Shown in pieces: positions 24,693-34,430 of a stretch of DNA of 64,000 nt; position 1 is the stretch's first letter; each line of letters begins with the position of its first letter. Made by a program: the position numbers and the translations under genes. Source of the DNA: JAUMBM01 sp964645715 (lineage in GTDB: Bacteria > Bacteroidota > Bacteroidia > Chitinophagales > Saprospiraceae). Under the pieces are notes generated by a model. It did not search any database. It was not told the origin of the DNA and was given only the letters and a program-made list of their open reading frames with translations. The stretch lies in contig CAZYAO010000004.1 in assembly GCA_964645715.1 (NCBI GenBank), positions 62,001 through 126,000 of the forward strand, given 5' to 3'.

Positions 24693-27600
24693 TTATTGCC
24701 ATTCTAACAACTTCATTTCCGCATTGTTGCGGGCAATCAGTATGGCAGGTTTGCCTGCCAGCATGATCGTTTGCATGCGTCTTATTTCTCCATCAACCCT
24801 CAGTCCGCTTTCAGCAGCGCTGAGTGCTTCCCACTGGCCGGGCCGTTGCTGCTGTAGCAATACGCCCCTGCTTGCATCAAAGCGCCCCAGTTCGGGTTTC
24901 ACCCGGTGCAGGTTGCCACCAAGCAACAGCTTTGGCAGTCCATCACCCTTGGCATTGCAGACCAGTATGCTGTACACCGGTGACTGCTGCGCCAGCATAG
25001 GCAATGCCTGCAGCTGCCACTTACCATCAGGCTGTTGGTAAAAAACTGTCGTAGCTAGTGTGTGTATCTGTCGGTGCTGCGCCCTAGCGAGCAACTGATC
25101 ACCAAACACCTGCTGTACCGTCTTGTCCATGTAATCTTTATAAGTTACAAACTGCTTGTTAACGATACCGGGAAGCAGCTTGCCTAAATCCGCCTTCAGC
25201 GCCGTGGGATAACTTTTCCCCTGTTCACTCAGACAGTAAATCTGTTCGTAGGAGCCATTGTTATCAAAATCATGAACGTACAAATCAAAAGGTCGCAGGC
25301 TGTCGGCGTAAAAACGGCTATTGAGCCCCAGGTTGCCAGCAGCCAGGTCCGGCCTGCCATCTTTATTTAAATCAGCGACGGCAAGACTTAGCCACCACCC
25401 TTCAGAACCCGGAATGGGGCTGGCTTTGGTAGCCGGAAAACTACCTTTCTCATTGTACAAAATCGTTACCGGCATCCATTCGCCGGCAAGCGCGATATCC
25501 TGCCAGCCATCTCCGTTGAAATCAGCAGCAACCGCCTCCGTCACCATACCCAGATTGCGGATAGCCCCGGAGCGAGCCGACACATCTGTAAACCTGCCCT
25601 TACCGTCGTTGGCCAGCAAATAGCTACTGGCTGCGAGACCATAACCAGCGGGATTGATGCGGCCACCCACAAAAATATCCAGATCACCGTCTTTATCCAT
25701 GTCAATACTCAGTACACAGCTCTGCACCCGACGAATGCGGGGAAATTGCTGTGACTGCCTTTCAAAAAGCAGGCTGCCACCAGGCTGTTGGACATACAGT
25801 CGCAGATCGAGCAAGTCGGACTGATAAAGGTGCTCATTCCCCCCACTAGCCACCAGCAAATCTATGAGTCCGTCGCCATTGGCATCAAAAAAGAGGGCAT
25901 CGACGTCTTCATAGATAGCATCAGCCACCAGCGCTGGCTGATCAGATTTTTCAAACCTGCCGACAGCCGTTTGTAAATACAGTTGTCCCGCCTGACCAGA
26001 TGCCCCGCCCATGTAAAAATCTTCTCGCCCGTCACCGTTGATATCTCCTACGGCCAGGGCAGGTCCTTCTGTTGACAGGGCGTGATACAACAGCTTATCT
26101 CTGTCAAAATCGATAAACACATTTTCGACATGTACTGGCGGTGAAGCCACCCAATCCCACTTTTCTGCCAGCTGCGGGCTGGCAGCGGCGGGCGTCAGTC
26201 CACGAGGTGGTAGCGCCTGTCGGCGGCTGATGCTGCCAGTCTCCGAAAAATCAATACGGTACAACTTATTGGCTGGCAAAGGACCCTGCATAACAATGAC
26301 CTCACCATAAGGGGACCAAGCCACCAGCGAGTCGACGCTGTTTGTATTACCCAGTCCAAGTACTGCCCGATAGCCCATCGAAGACTGAAACCCACGCATG
26401 GGCATGTGTTCGTACGTCCGGCTCTCTCCGGCCGAGTACACAACCACCCGGGCACCGATGGCGTAGGGATTGCTGCGATTGCCGGCAAATTCAAGACTCA
26501 GGCTATTGGCATTCTCCTTTTGGGAAACCTCGTTGCGGTACACCTTTGCAGGAGCGTTGAGATTGCTGATGACAAGATCGAGGTCGCCATCATTGTCTAA
26601 GTCCGCGTAAGCTGCCCCGTTGGAATGTGTGGGCTCCCCAAAGCCCCACTCTTTGGTTTTGTTGGAAAAAGGCATACGCCCCTCATTGGAAAAAGCATAA
26701 TTGGGCAGGGGCGTTGAAGGCATCATATCAACAAATTTCTTGAAATCAACAGCCTCACCCGCCTGGGCAGCCCGAATATTCTCATCCTGTGCAAGAAAAT
26801 TCACAAAATCCTGATCAGTTACATCTTTGTATACACCGTTGCAGACAAATACATCCCGATAGCCGTTGTTGTCCAGATCAGCTAAAATAGCCCCCCAGCT
26901 CCAGTCGGTAGCGTGTACCCCTGCCAGTTGAGAACATTCACTGAACGTTCCGTCACCATTATTCCATTGTAAAGTATTGCGCATGTACTGATGATAAAGA
27001 CCGTTCTGCTGATAAATCAGGTATTCGTCATAGCGCAGGAAACTGGTCGTCTGCTTGATACGGGGCAGATTATCGGGTAGCATGTCGGTCACAAAAATCT
27101 CCGGATAGCAGTCATTGTTGAGGTCAGCCATATCAGCCCCCATACTGAAATGCGAACTAAGACTCATACGCTCTGTCAAGGACTCCCGGAAGGTACCATC
27201 CTGCTGGTTGATATAGAGATAATCCCGCTCATAGAAATCATTGGAAATATAGATATCCATCCAGCCGTCGAGGTTGACATCCCCGACTGTTACACCCAGA
27301 CCAAAGCCAATAACACTGCCGTAGATACCTGCTTTTTCACTCACATCGACAAAGCCACCCTTGCCATTGACCGGTGGTCCGTCATTGCGATAAAGCTTAT
27401 CCCCCCCGAGCTCATCGCGGAAAGGCCTGAGATTGCGAAGACCGAGGGTTGAAATAGGCCGGAAAGAATTGTTGAGGACATAGCAATCCAAATCACCGTC
27501 CTTGTCGTAGTCAAAAAAAACCGCATGGGTGCTAAATCCCTTGTCCGCCAGTCCGTAAAGAGCCGCCTGCTCCGTGAAGGTTCCATCTCCATTGTTGATA

Positions 27601-28055
27601 AAAAGCTCATTTTCTTTATCATCGCCATCCACATCTCCAGAATTACAAACATAGATATCCAGCAGACCATCCCCGTTGACATCTGCCATGGCGACACCAG
27701 TACTCCAGGCATGCGCCCCCTGTACACCCGCTTTTTTACCAACCTCCTCAAACTGAAAGTTACCTTTATTGATATAGAGCTGATTAGGCAGCTGATTGGC
27801 CGAAAAATAGATATCCTGCAGACCATCGTTATTGACATCACCGATGGCAACCCCGCCACCGTTGTAATAGTTGCGATAGCGGAAAACGTCAAAATTACCT
27901 TCGAGATTAAGCTTATTGGCAAAGCGAACACCCGTAGAATCAGCGGGTAAATCCGTGAACAAAGTAGGCTCCTTTGAATCGGCTGGTATTGATTGTTGGC
28001 AGCCTGTGAGCAAGAGAAATACTGCGAAGAAGCCTGACAACCGTAGGAAAGACAT
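24693..28055 (-). CDS. FG-GAP/VCBS-repeat surface lipoprotein, CRTAC1/ASPIC-UnbV family
   Basis: 1120 residues from ATG 28055 (MSFLRLSGFFAVFLLLTGC, lipobox LLTGC). About thirteen DxNxDGxxD repeats are spread along the protein (DVNNDGLQDIYF, DYDKDGDLDCYV, DVNLDGWMDIYI, DINGDGREDFYM, DMDKDGDLDIFV). In the middle, the segment from SNPYAIGARVVVYSAGE to GFQSSMGYRAVLGLGNTNSVDSL is the ASPIC/UnbV domain. It is a close paralogue of the gene at 21647 and probably a surface calcium-binding beta-propeller. It is downstream of SusC/SusD but separated from them by a hairpin (28194-28222) and has its own promoter. Confidence 0.92.
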   Translation of the reverse strand: MSFLRLSGFFAVFLLLTGCQQSIPADSKEPTLFTDLPADSTGVRFANKLNLEGNFDVFRYRNYYNGGGVAIGDVNNDGLQDIYFSANQLPNQLYINKGNFQFEEVGKKAGVQGAHAWSTGVAMADVNGDGLLDIYVCNSGDVDGDDKENELFINNGDGTFTEQAALYGLADKGFSTHAVFFDYDKDGDLDCYVLNNSFRPISTLGLRNLRPFRDELGGDKLYRNDGPPVNGKGGFVDVSEKAGIYGSVIGFGLGVTVGDVNLDGWMDIYISNDFYERDYLYINQQDGTFRESLTERMSLSSHFSMGADMADLNNDCYPEIFVTDMLPDNLPRIKQTTSFLRYDEYLIYQQNGLYHQYMRNTLQWNNGDGTFSECSQLAGVHATDWSWGAILADLDNNGYRDVFVCNGVYKDVTDQDFVNFLAQDENIRAAQAGEAVDFKKFVDMMPSTPLPNYAFSNEGRMPFSNKTKEWGFGEPTHSNGAAYADLDNDGDLDLVISNLNAPAKVYRNEVSQKENANSLSLEFAGNRSNPYAIGARVVVYSAGESRTYEHMPMRGFQSSMGYRAVLGLGNTNSVDSLVAWSPYGEVIVMQGPLPANKLYRIDFSETGSISRRQALPPRGLTPAAASPQLAEKWDWVASPPVHVENVFIDFDRDKLLYHALSTEGPALAVGDINGDGREDFYMGGASGQAGQLYLQTAVGRFEKSDQPALVADAIYEDVDALFFDANGDGLIDLLVASGGNEHLYQSDLLDLRLYVQQPGGSLLFERQSQQFPRIRRVQSCVLSIDMDKDGDLDIFVGGRINPAGYGLAASSYLLANDGKGRFTDVSARSGAIRNLGMVTEAVAADFNGDGWQDIALAGEWMPVTILYNEKGSFPATKASPIPGSEGWWLSLAVADLNKDGRPDLAAGNLGLNSRFYADSLRPFDLYVHDFDNNGSYEQIYCLSEQGKSYPTALKADLGKLLPGIVNKQFVTYKDYMDKTVQQVFGDQLLARAQHRQIHTLATTVFYQQPDGKWQLQALPMLAQQSPVYSILVCNAKGDGLPKLLLGGNLHRVKPELGRFDASRGVLLQQQRPGQWEALSAAESGLRVDGEIRRMQTIMLAGKPAILIARNNAEMKLLEWQ

Positions 28056-28095
28056 ACTGTAGTGATTGGATTGGTGAAACGTTGCAGTTCGGAAA

Positions 28096-28103
28096 CAAAG
28101 ATA
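28096..28103 (-). promoter_or_regulatory. -7 box of the second VCBS lipoprotein gene
   Basis: The plus-strand CAAAGATA reads TATCTTTG on the minus strand, 40 nt ahead of the ATG at 28055. A CTTG at 28127-28130 (minus sense) sits near the -33 position. Confidence 0.6.
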
Positions 28104-28193
28104 CGCCTCCACTGGCTATGAACCGTCAAGTAAGTCGCCCGAACCACCCAATAGCGTGCGAGAAAGAAAAATCGCTGCGCCTCTTATAAGTGA

Positions 28194-28222
28194 GACGGGA
28201 CAGGCGAATCGCCTGTCCCGTC
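28194..28222. terminator. Hairpin after susD
   Basis: GACGGGACAGGCGA and its perfect complement are separated by one base; the real loop is about five bases. It sits 34 bp after the SusD stop and before the VCBS promoter, so it probably limits read-through from susCD into the lipoprotein genes. Confidence 0.75.
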
Positions 28223-28255
28223 AAAGTTAGCCATAAATCCGCAGGAAGTACGGAA

Positions 28256-29809
28256 TTAATAGCCAGGATTTTGCTTGAGGTTGGGGTTATTATCCAATGC
28301 CACTTGTGGGATAGGGAAAATAACCACGCGCTCCGGAGAAGCAGGCTTGAACGTCCATTCGTTGCGGAACTGCTCGAAGCGGATCTGGTCATTACGACGC
28401 CATCCCTCCCAGTACAATTCGAAGCCCCTTTCGTCCAATACCTGCTGACCATTGGCTGCAATGGAAGCAATTGGCTGAGCACCGCGGTGCGTGCGAATCT
28501 GATTGATAATCGCCAGTGCACCAGCAGCATTGCCTGTACGCCAAAGTGCCTCAGCTTTCATCAGCAGTACATCCGCAAAACGCAGGAGGTGATAGTCGTT
28601 GCCTGGAGAGTCAACGTTGCCAAAATCCGGTGGATACTTGACTACGCGTACACCTTCACGCTCGCTGGCGTAAAAGAGGTCAACATCAACCGTGAAAGCC
28701 AGTGGGTTACCACCGCGATCCGTAAGATTGTTGCCATTCTGGTCCTTCTGCTGGCCTTCGAGGAAGCCTGCACGCAGACCACTCACGTTGGTAACACCCG
28801 GAATAGCTGCACCTTTACGAACGTCACCACCGTCATTCCACTTGCTGTAGAAATCCGCGATAGTCGTGAAACCGTTCCAGCCGCTTGGATTCTGGTTGTA
28901 GTGCAGCGTCATACGGTGACGGCTCTGCATGTTACCACGGCCATTGCCCGTTTCAGCAACGATAGCAAAGATTGACTCCTTGGACAGCGCTGAATTGTTG
29001 GCGGTAAAGTTGTCCCAGTAGTTTGTAAGCTGGAATTGGGCTGAATTGATGACAAAATCGCAGCTCTGAATCACCTTATTCATGTCATCTGACGCAAAGG
29101 TGTAAGGACCTGCAGGATTCGCCGACGTGAATACAGCCTTGTTAAGATAAACCTTTGCCATCAGTGCATGAGCTGCCTCCTTGGTAGCTACACCCGCGTC
29201 TACGGAAGCACGGCTAGGCAGGTTAGGCAGCGCAGCTGTCAGATCTTCGATGATTCTGTTGACAGCCTCTGTGCGCGTGAAAACCTTTGGGACGGCGTCG
29301 AAACCTTCCGTAGCCTCACGGAAAGGTACCTGGCCATACAAATCTGTAACGTGGTACATAAAGTAAGCACGCAGGAAGCGAGCCTCAGCCTCAACGCGAT
29401 CGTTATTGTCGCGGTCGGCAGCAGCAATAGCCTGCGTAGCCTGGAATACCCCTGAATTCAGCTGGTTCCAGCCGCTCAGTACGAAAGAGTGAGAAGCATC
29501 CCATGTGTGGCTGTGCAGCTGACGCCAGACACCGAAGTCACTCCAGTCTGTACCACGAGTAGGACCCATCATTTCGTCTGAAGGATGCTCCATCAGTGCG
29601 AAAGCATTGTCCTGGCTGTTGAGGCCATGCAGCTGCGAATAAGTGCCCCGAAGAGCAGCAGCCGGGTCAGGAGGCAGAGGGAGAGTACCGTCGACGACTT
29701 CTACGCCGATGGCATCTTCCGTTACATCCTCAAGGTCTGTGCAAGCCGGCAGCGCGAACAGCATACCAGCAGGCAGCAACAGGTAGAGAAATTTTTTATT
29801 AACTATCAT
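28256..29809 (-). CDS. susD: SusD/RagB family nutrient-binding outer-membrane lipoprotein
   Basis: 517 residues. The lipoprotein signal is MIVNKKFLYLLLPAGMLFALPAC. TPR-like helical parts typical of SusD follow (NRIIEDLTAALPNL, KEAAHALMAKVYLNKAVF), with the C-terminal motifs NDYHLLRFADVLLMKAEALW and ERGFELYWEGWRRNDQIRF, then IFPIPQVALDNNPNLKQNPGY. SusD caps the SusC barrel and delivers substrate. It lies 18 bp after susC. No glycoside hydrolase or lyase is nearby, so the substrate may be a peptide, a glycan or something else. Confidence 0.95.
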   Translation of the reverse strand: MIVNKKFLYLLLPAGMLFALPACTDLEDVTEDAIGVEVVDGTLPLPPDPAAALRGTYSQLHGLNSQDNAFALMEHPSDEMMGPTRGTDWSDFGVWRQLHSHTWDASHSFVLSGWNQLNSGVFQATQAIAAADRDNNDRVEAEARFLRAYFMYHVTDLYGQVPFREATEGFDAVPKVFTRTEAVNRIIEDLTAALPNLPSRASVDAGVATKEAAHALMAKVYLNKAVFTSANPAGPYTFASDDMNKVIQSCDFVINSAQFQLTNYWDNFTANNSALSKESIFAIVAETGNGRGNMQSRHRMTLHYNQNPSGWNGFTTIADFYSKWNDGGDVRKGAAIPGVTNVSGLRAGFLEGQQKDQNGNNLTDRGGNPLAFTVDVDLFYASEREGVRVVKYPPDFGNVDSPGNDYHLLRFADVLLMKAEALWRTGNAAGALAIINQIRTHRGAQPIASIAANGQQVLDERGFELYWEGWRRNDQIRFEQFRNEWTFKPASPERVVIFPIPQVALDNNPNLKQNPGY

Positions 29810-29827
29810 TGTCTTGACAGATTAAAT

Positions 29828-32785
29828 TTAGTTAAAACCTACGTTTACACCCAAAGAGAGCGTGCGTGATGAAGGATAAGACGTGTAGTCGATACCAAAG
29901 GAAGGTATACCATTGATAGCCTTATCTGTATTAACCTCAGGATCGAAGCCAGTGTAGCCCGTGAAAAGCAGCAGGTTCTGACCCGTCAGGAAGAAACGCA
30001 GTGAGCTGACACCTTTCCAGTTACGTGTATTAAACGTATAACCTAATGAAAGGTTCTGCAGACGCACGAAATCACCTCTCTCGAGGAAGCGAGTTGAAGC
30101 TTCGCCGAAGTTGTTGGGATTTTCGCCACTGTTTGCGACCTCTGTTGATACGTTACGACCGTTGCGGAGGTTACCCTTCAAGAAGATAGCGTTGGCCGTG
30201 TTGTTGTACACATCGAAGCCAAAAACACCATTGAAGAAGATACTCATGTCGAAATTACCAAACGTAAAGTTGTTGGTCAGACCAGCCGTAAAGTCAGGTA
30301 GTGGGTCGCCAGAGAATACTACTGCGTCACCATTAGGATAGATACCCAGACCTTCGCTGTCGAAACCACCAAACTCGCGCAGGTAGAAAGCAAACAGCGG
30401 TGCACCGCTGATGATACGTTGTGCGTACGCACCCGTAAGACCCTGACCGCTGATAGCACCTGTGTTAACGAAAGTAGGCAGATCGCGTACTTCGTTCTTG
30501 ATGTAAGTCGCATTCAGCAATGCCTGCCATGAGAACTTAGAGCCCTCGACGATGCGTGCATCCAATGACAATTCTACACCCGAATTGAGCACGTTGCCAT
30601 CGAGGTTAGTAAACTGACGTGGGTTGCCCGGAGCAGGTTGTGGAACCTCCACCTGGAAAATCAGGTTTTCAGTCACCTTGTTGAAGTAGTCGATAGAACC
30701 CAACAGGCGGCCACCAGCAAAACCGAAGTCAATACCGAAGTTGTACTGCGTAGTCTCCTCCCACTGGATGTTGGGGTTAGCCAACTGAACAAGACTCAAT
30801 GAACCGTCGTTGTTCGGACGGAAGATAGCCTTGGCAGCATTGCCTGGGAACTCCTGGTTGCCCGTAACACCCCAGCCTGCGCGAAGCTTCAGATCGTAGA
30901 AGATATCAGGAACAAAAGACTCCTGCGTCAGGCGCCATGCACCCGCTACAGAAGGGAATACACCATACTTGTTGCCCTCACCAAACTTGGTAGAACCGTC
31001 AGAACGCAGGGTAGCCGTCAACAGGAAGCGATCACCGATGTTGTAGTTCACACGACCGAAGTAAGACTGAAGCTCCTCAACAGAACGATCAGAGAAACCG
31101 CGGTAAGCAGCGTTGTTGTCCTGTGCATTCACACCGTCGATGTTGTCAACCAGCGTGATATCATCCGTGATGAAGAACTGAGAGACGATGGCATGGCCAC
31201 GATTGCTGAACTCCTGATAAGAATAACCTGCGATAGCGTCCAGGCGATTTTTACCCATCTGCTTGCTGTAGTTAAGTGTGTGCTCAACCAACTGGCTGGC
31301 AAGGTAACGGTTGTCCAAAATGGCACGACCGCGGTTGAGAATGTCATTGAAGTACAGATCAGGATCAATTCCCGTACGACGTACGGAAGCAGCATTATCC
31401 ATACCCAGATTTACTCGGTATGACAGTCCTGATGCGATATGCCAGGTCGCTGACACGTTGCCGAGCACGCGCATGGTTTCACCTGTATCATCAATCAATT
31501 CCAGCATTGCCATCGGGTTACGCCAATCGAAGCTCTGATTGAGCGTTCCGTCTGCGTTGTACGCTCTGCGCGTCGGGTTGGCCTGCAGCGCAGCACCAAT
31601 CAGGTTACCCTCAAAGCCGGCATTGTTTGTAACAGGTGCATAGGTATTGTTGAGGCGTGTAGCCGTCAACTGAACACCCAGCTCGATCTTGTCGTTCAGC
31701 ATCTTGTGATTGGCATTCACACGAGCGTTGAGACGAGTAAGATCTGTGTTTTTAACAATACCCTGCTGGTCGAGATAACCCAGAGAGAAACGGTAGGTAG
31801 TCTTCTGGTTGCCACCGCCATAGCTCACGCTGTAGTTCTGCGTGATACCTGTGCGGAAGATCTCATCCTGCCAGTCAGTAGCACCACCAAAATTGACAAC
31901 GCTCGCGTTGGCACCCGCCTTTACAGCCTGGTCAACGTACTCGCCGGCATCCAGCACATCAATTTTGTTGAGAATGGTAGAAGAGCTGGTCTGGGCTGAG
32001 AAAGACAAGCTACCAGTACCCTGCTTGCCACGCTTGGTGGTGATCAATACAACACCGTTGGCACCACGAGAACCATAGATGGCTGCAGCAGATGCATCCT
32101 TCAACACAGAGATGCTCTCGATGTCATCCGGGTTGAGGAAGTTCAACGGGTTACGGGCAGAAGAGGTACCTGCACCAAAATCAGAACCACCCGCACTGTC
32201 ATCGCGACCGTCCAAAGGAACGCCGTCAATAACGAAAAGCGGATTGTTGTTACTGCGAACAGAAGAGGTACCGCGGATACGGATATTCACCCCTGCCCCC
32301 GGCTCACCGCTGGAAGCAGTAATCTGAACACCCGCAGCACGGCCTTGCAGCAGCTGCTCCGGTGAAGTGATCACACCCTTGTTAAACTCCTTTTCCCCAA
32401 CAGCCACTACGGCACCCGTAGCGTCTCCTTTGCGGACAGAGCCATAACCCACTACTACTACTTCATCCAGTACCTGACCTGCCGACATCGAAATGTCAAC
32501 TGTCTTGCGGCCAGCAATGTCAACTGTCTGCGTAGTGTAGCCAGTGTAGGACACCTCAACCTGCGTAGCGCCAGCCGGCACAGACAGGGAGTATGTCCCG
32601 TCAATGTCAGTTACCGTACCTGTCGATGTCCCGACCACCAGAATGTTTGCACCAATCAGTGGTTCATTGGTCGCTGCATCGGTTACTTTACCGCTAATGG
32701 TTGACTGCGCCATCGCAGCCGTGCCCACTACCAGCATAAGTACCGCAAGCAGCCACCGAGGATAAAAGTCGACTTTAAGCTTCAT
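29828..32785 (-). CDS. susC: SusC/RagA family TonB-linked outer-membrane transporter
   Basis: 985 residues. Signal peptide to TAAMAQ, a carboxypeptidase-regulatory domain (ISGKVTDAATNEPLIGANILV), a linker (VLDEVVVVGYGSVRKGDATGA, TonB-box-like), and a plug with LLQGRAAGVQITASSGEPGAG, IRIRGTSSVRSNNNPLFVIDG and SVLKDASAAAIYGSRGANGVVLI. The barrel ends SRTLSLGVNVGFN. This is the standard SusC plan and length. Together with susD it forms a pedal-bin importer for large nutrients. A promoter with -7 TATGTTTG lies 130 bp upstream. Confidence 0.97.
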   Translation of the reverse strand: MKLKVDFYPRWLLAVLMLVVGTAAMAQSTISGKVTDAATNEPLIGANILVVGTSTGTVTDIDGTYSLSVPAGATQVEVSYTGYTTQTVDIAGRKTVDISMSAGQVLDEVVVVGYGSVRKGDATGAVVAVGEKEFNKGVITSPEQLLQGRAAGVQITASSGEPGAGVNIRIRGTSSVRSNNNPLFVIDGVPLDGRDDSAGGSDFGAGTSSARNPLNFLNPDDIESISVLKDASAAAIYGSRGANGVVLITTKRGKQGTGSLSFSAQTSSSTILNKIDVLDAGEYVDQAVKAGANASVVNFGGATDWQDEIFRTGITQNYSVSYGGGNQKTTYRFSLGYLDQQGIVKNTDLTRLNARVNANHKMLNDKIELGVQLTATRLNNTYAPVTNNAGFEGNLIGAALQANPTRRAYNADGTLNQSFDWRNPMAMLELIDDTGETMRVLGNVSATWHIASGLSYRVNLGMDNAASVRRTGIDPDLYFNDILNRGRAILDNRYLASQLVEHTLNYSKQMGKNRLDAIAGYSYQEFSNRGHAIVSQFFITDDITLVDNIDGVNAQDNNAAYRGFSDRSVEELQSYFGRVNYNIGDRFLLTATLRSDGSTKFGEGNKYGVFPSVAGAWRLTQESFVPDIFYDLKLRAGWGVTGNQEFPGNAAKAIFRPNNDGSLSLVQLANPNIQWEETTQYNFGIDFGFAGGRLLGSIDYFNKVTENLIFQVEVPQPAPGNPRQFTNLDGNVLNSGVELSLDARIVEGSKFSWQALLNATYIKNEVRDLPTFVNTGAISGQGLTGAYAQRIISGAPLFAFYLREFGGFDSEGLGIYPNGDAVVFSGDPLPDFTAGLTNNFTFGNFDMSIFFNGVFGFDVYNNTANAIFLKGNLRNGRNVSTEVANSGENPNNFGEASTRFLERGDFVRLQNLSLGYTFNTRNWKGVSSLRFFLTGQNLLLFTGYTGFDPEVNTDKAINGIPSFGIDYTSYPSSRTLSLGVNVGFN

Positions 32786-33194
32786 ACAATACTTCGGTTT
32801 GGTTAATTAAACAATTACAACACTATACCCCGTACAGTAGGGTAATCTCTTGCGAGCAAATGCTCATGCTCTTGTATGTTGGTTGATTGGGGAAAAAACA
32901 TAAGACAGGTGGCAAACATAACACTTTTTAAGAGCCTTACAGCAAAAAAAACAGGCTGATTAAATTTGTGTTAAAAAAACACTAAGTCGCTGCAAATCTC
33001 TGTAATCGCATTCAATTATCCAAGAACTTGAAAAGATATTTTACGTACATTGTGATTGCCAAATTTTATTTTACAGTCCGCAATGGTAAATTGTAAACGC
33101 TGCGGATTGACTTAACGCTGCCTTAACAGCCCGTTTTTGCTCAATTTAACTTTGTCGGGTGCTCCGTTGTTAGTTCACAAAGTGCTTTTCAGGT
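32786..33194. other. Divergent intergenic region, about 410 bp
   Basis: This separates susC from the aspartyl-protease gene. It holds the susC promoter (32913-32946) and, for the plus-strand gene, a TAACTTTG box at 33147-33154 about 40 nt before its ATG. A second plus-strand TAAATTTG lies at 32961-32968. The region is AT-rich. I see no ORF, RNA gene or palindrome core. Confidence 0.6.
32913..32946 (-). promoter_or_regulatory. susC promoter
   Basis: On the minus strand TTTG (32943-32946) and TATGTTTG (32913-32920) are separated by 22 nt, close to the Bacteroidota -33/-7 arrangement. It predicts an untranslated leader of roughly 120 nt. Confidence 0.6.
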
Positions 33195-34430
33195 ATGCAT
33201 GCTGTAAAGATTCTGAAGCTGGTCATACTGCTGCTCATAAGCCTGCAAATGGTGGGGCAGGATATGCAATTGCTCCGTACAGCCCGAAAAGTTGATCTTC
33301 CATTCAGCTATGTCAATCGATTCATTGTTATTGACGTCCTGTTCAACGGGAGCCTTCCGCTCAAATTTATCCTGGATACCGGTGCCGAGAATACCATACT
33401 CACGCAAAAGGAGATTGCACAAGCACTCAATCTGCGTTTTCAGCGAAAAATTGCCGTCTACGGTGCCGATATGAGCCAGGAGCTCACGGCCTATCTTGTT
33501 AGTGGTGTACGCATGGATCTGGGTGCCCAGCTAGTGCTCCCCAACCGCTCCATGCTGGTACTGGAAGAAGACTATTTTCGCTTCGCAGAAATTGCGGGGG
33601 TATCCATCCACGGTATCATCGGCGCCGATATCCTCAGGCGCTTTGTCATACAGGTCAACTACCAGCGGCAGGTTGTCACTTTCTACGATCCCAATTACTT
33701 TCAGGCTCCCCGCGAGCACCGCAGCGAGTCGCCGCCGGTTATTTTTCACCGCCACAAACCTTACCTGCAACTGGATACACGCATTTCACCGTCCGACAGT
33801 ACACGCTCATTCAGGTTTCTCATCGATACAGGGGCCAGTTTATCGCTGCTGCTGCACACGACCGCCGACTCATCACTCTCCCTCCCTCCCGGTGTATTGC
33901 CTGCCAATATCGGTATTGGCCTGGGAGGCTACCTGCAAGGAGCGGTTGGTCGTATCAACAGCCTTCAGATTGCCGGACACAGCTTGACGCAGGTGATTGC
34001 CTACTTTCAGGAGCGATCCGATTCGCTCGATACCGATATCACCTTTGACCGGGACGGGCTGCTTGGTAATCAATTGCTGGAGCGTTTCGTGCTAACCATC
34101 GACTACCCTCGCGAGCGTCTGTATCTAAGTCCGGGTCGGCGGATCGACCAGCGTTTTAGGTTTGACAGAAGCGGTATGAGTCTGCTCGCCTCCGGCCGTG
34201 ATTTGCGCACTTTCGTGGTGATGAACGTAATCCCCGGCAGCCCAGCCGATCTGGCAGGGCTCAAAAGCGGTGATGTCATTAAGTCTTTTAACGGCTGGGG
34301 AAGTACCTGGCTGGAGCTGGGCACTGTCGTCAGTAAACTCATGGGAAAACCCGACAGGCAAATTCGCCTCAAAGTTTGGCGGGATCAACAGCTGCTCTCT
34401 TTTTCCTTCAAGCTGCGCGAGCTTATCTGA
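33195..34430 (+). CDS. Secreted retropepsin-like aspartyl protease with PDZ domain
   Basis: 411 residues. An N-terminal hydrophobic signal (KLVILLLISLQMVGQ) is followed by two aspartic-protease lobes, each with a catalytic triplet: FILDTGAENTIL near residue 60 and FLIDTGASLSL near residue 215. GIIGADILRRF and GLLGNQLLERF are the matching flap-end motifs. The C-terminus is a PDZ domain (IPGSPADLAGLKSGDVIKSFNGW, then RQIRLKVWRDQQ). The family processes or recycles proteins in the periplasm of many Bacteroidota. Its last eight bases overlap those of the convergent DUF547 gene. Confidence 0.9.
   Translation: MHAVKILKLVILLLISLQMVGQDMQLLRTARKVDLPFSYVNRFIVIDVLFNGSLPLKFILDTGAENTILTQKEIAQALNLRFQRKIAVYGADMSQELTAYLVSGVRMDLGAQLVLPNRSMLVLEEDYFRFAEIAGVSIHGIIGADILRRFVIQVNYQRQVVTFYDPNYFQAPREHRSESPPVIFHRHKPYLQLDTRISPSDSTRSFRFLIDTGASLSLLLHTTADSSLSLPPGVLPANIGIGLGGYLQGAVGRINSLQIAGHSLTQVIAYFQERSDSLDTDITFDRDGLLGNQLLERFVLTIDYPRERLYLSPGRRIDQRFRFDRSGMSLLASGRDLRTFVVMNVIPGSPADLAGLKSGDVIKSFNGWGSTWLELGTVVSKLMGKPDRQIRLKVWRDQQLLSFSFKLRELI

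Noticed and set aside
19937..32785. Classical polysaccharide utilisation locus
   Set aside because: SusC and SusD are present, but no carbohydrate-active degradative enzyme, sensor or transporter accompanies them.
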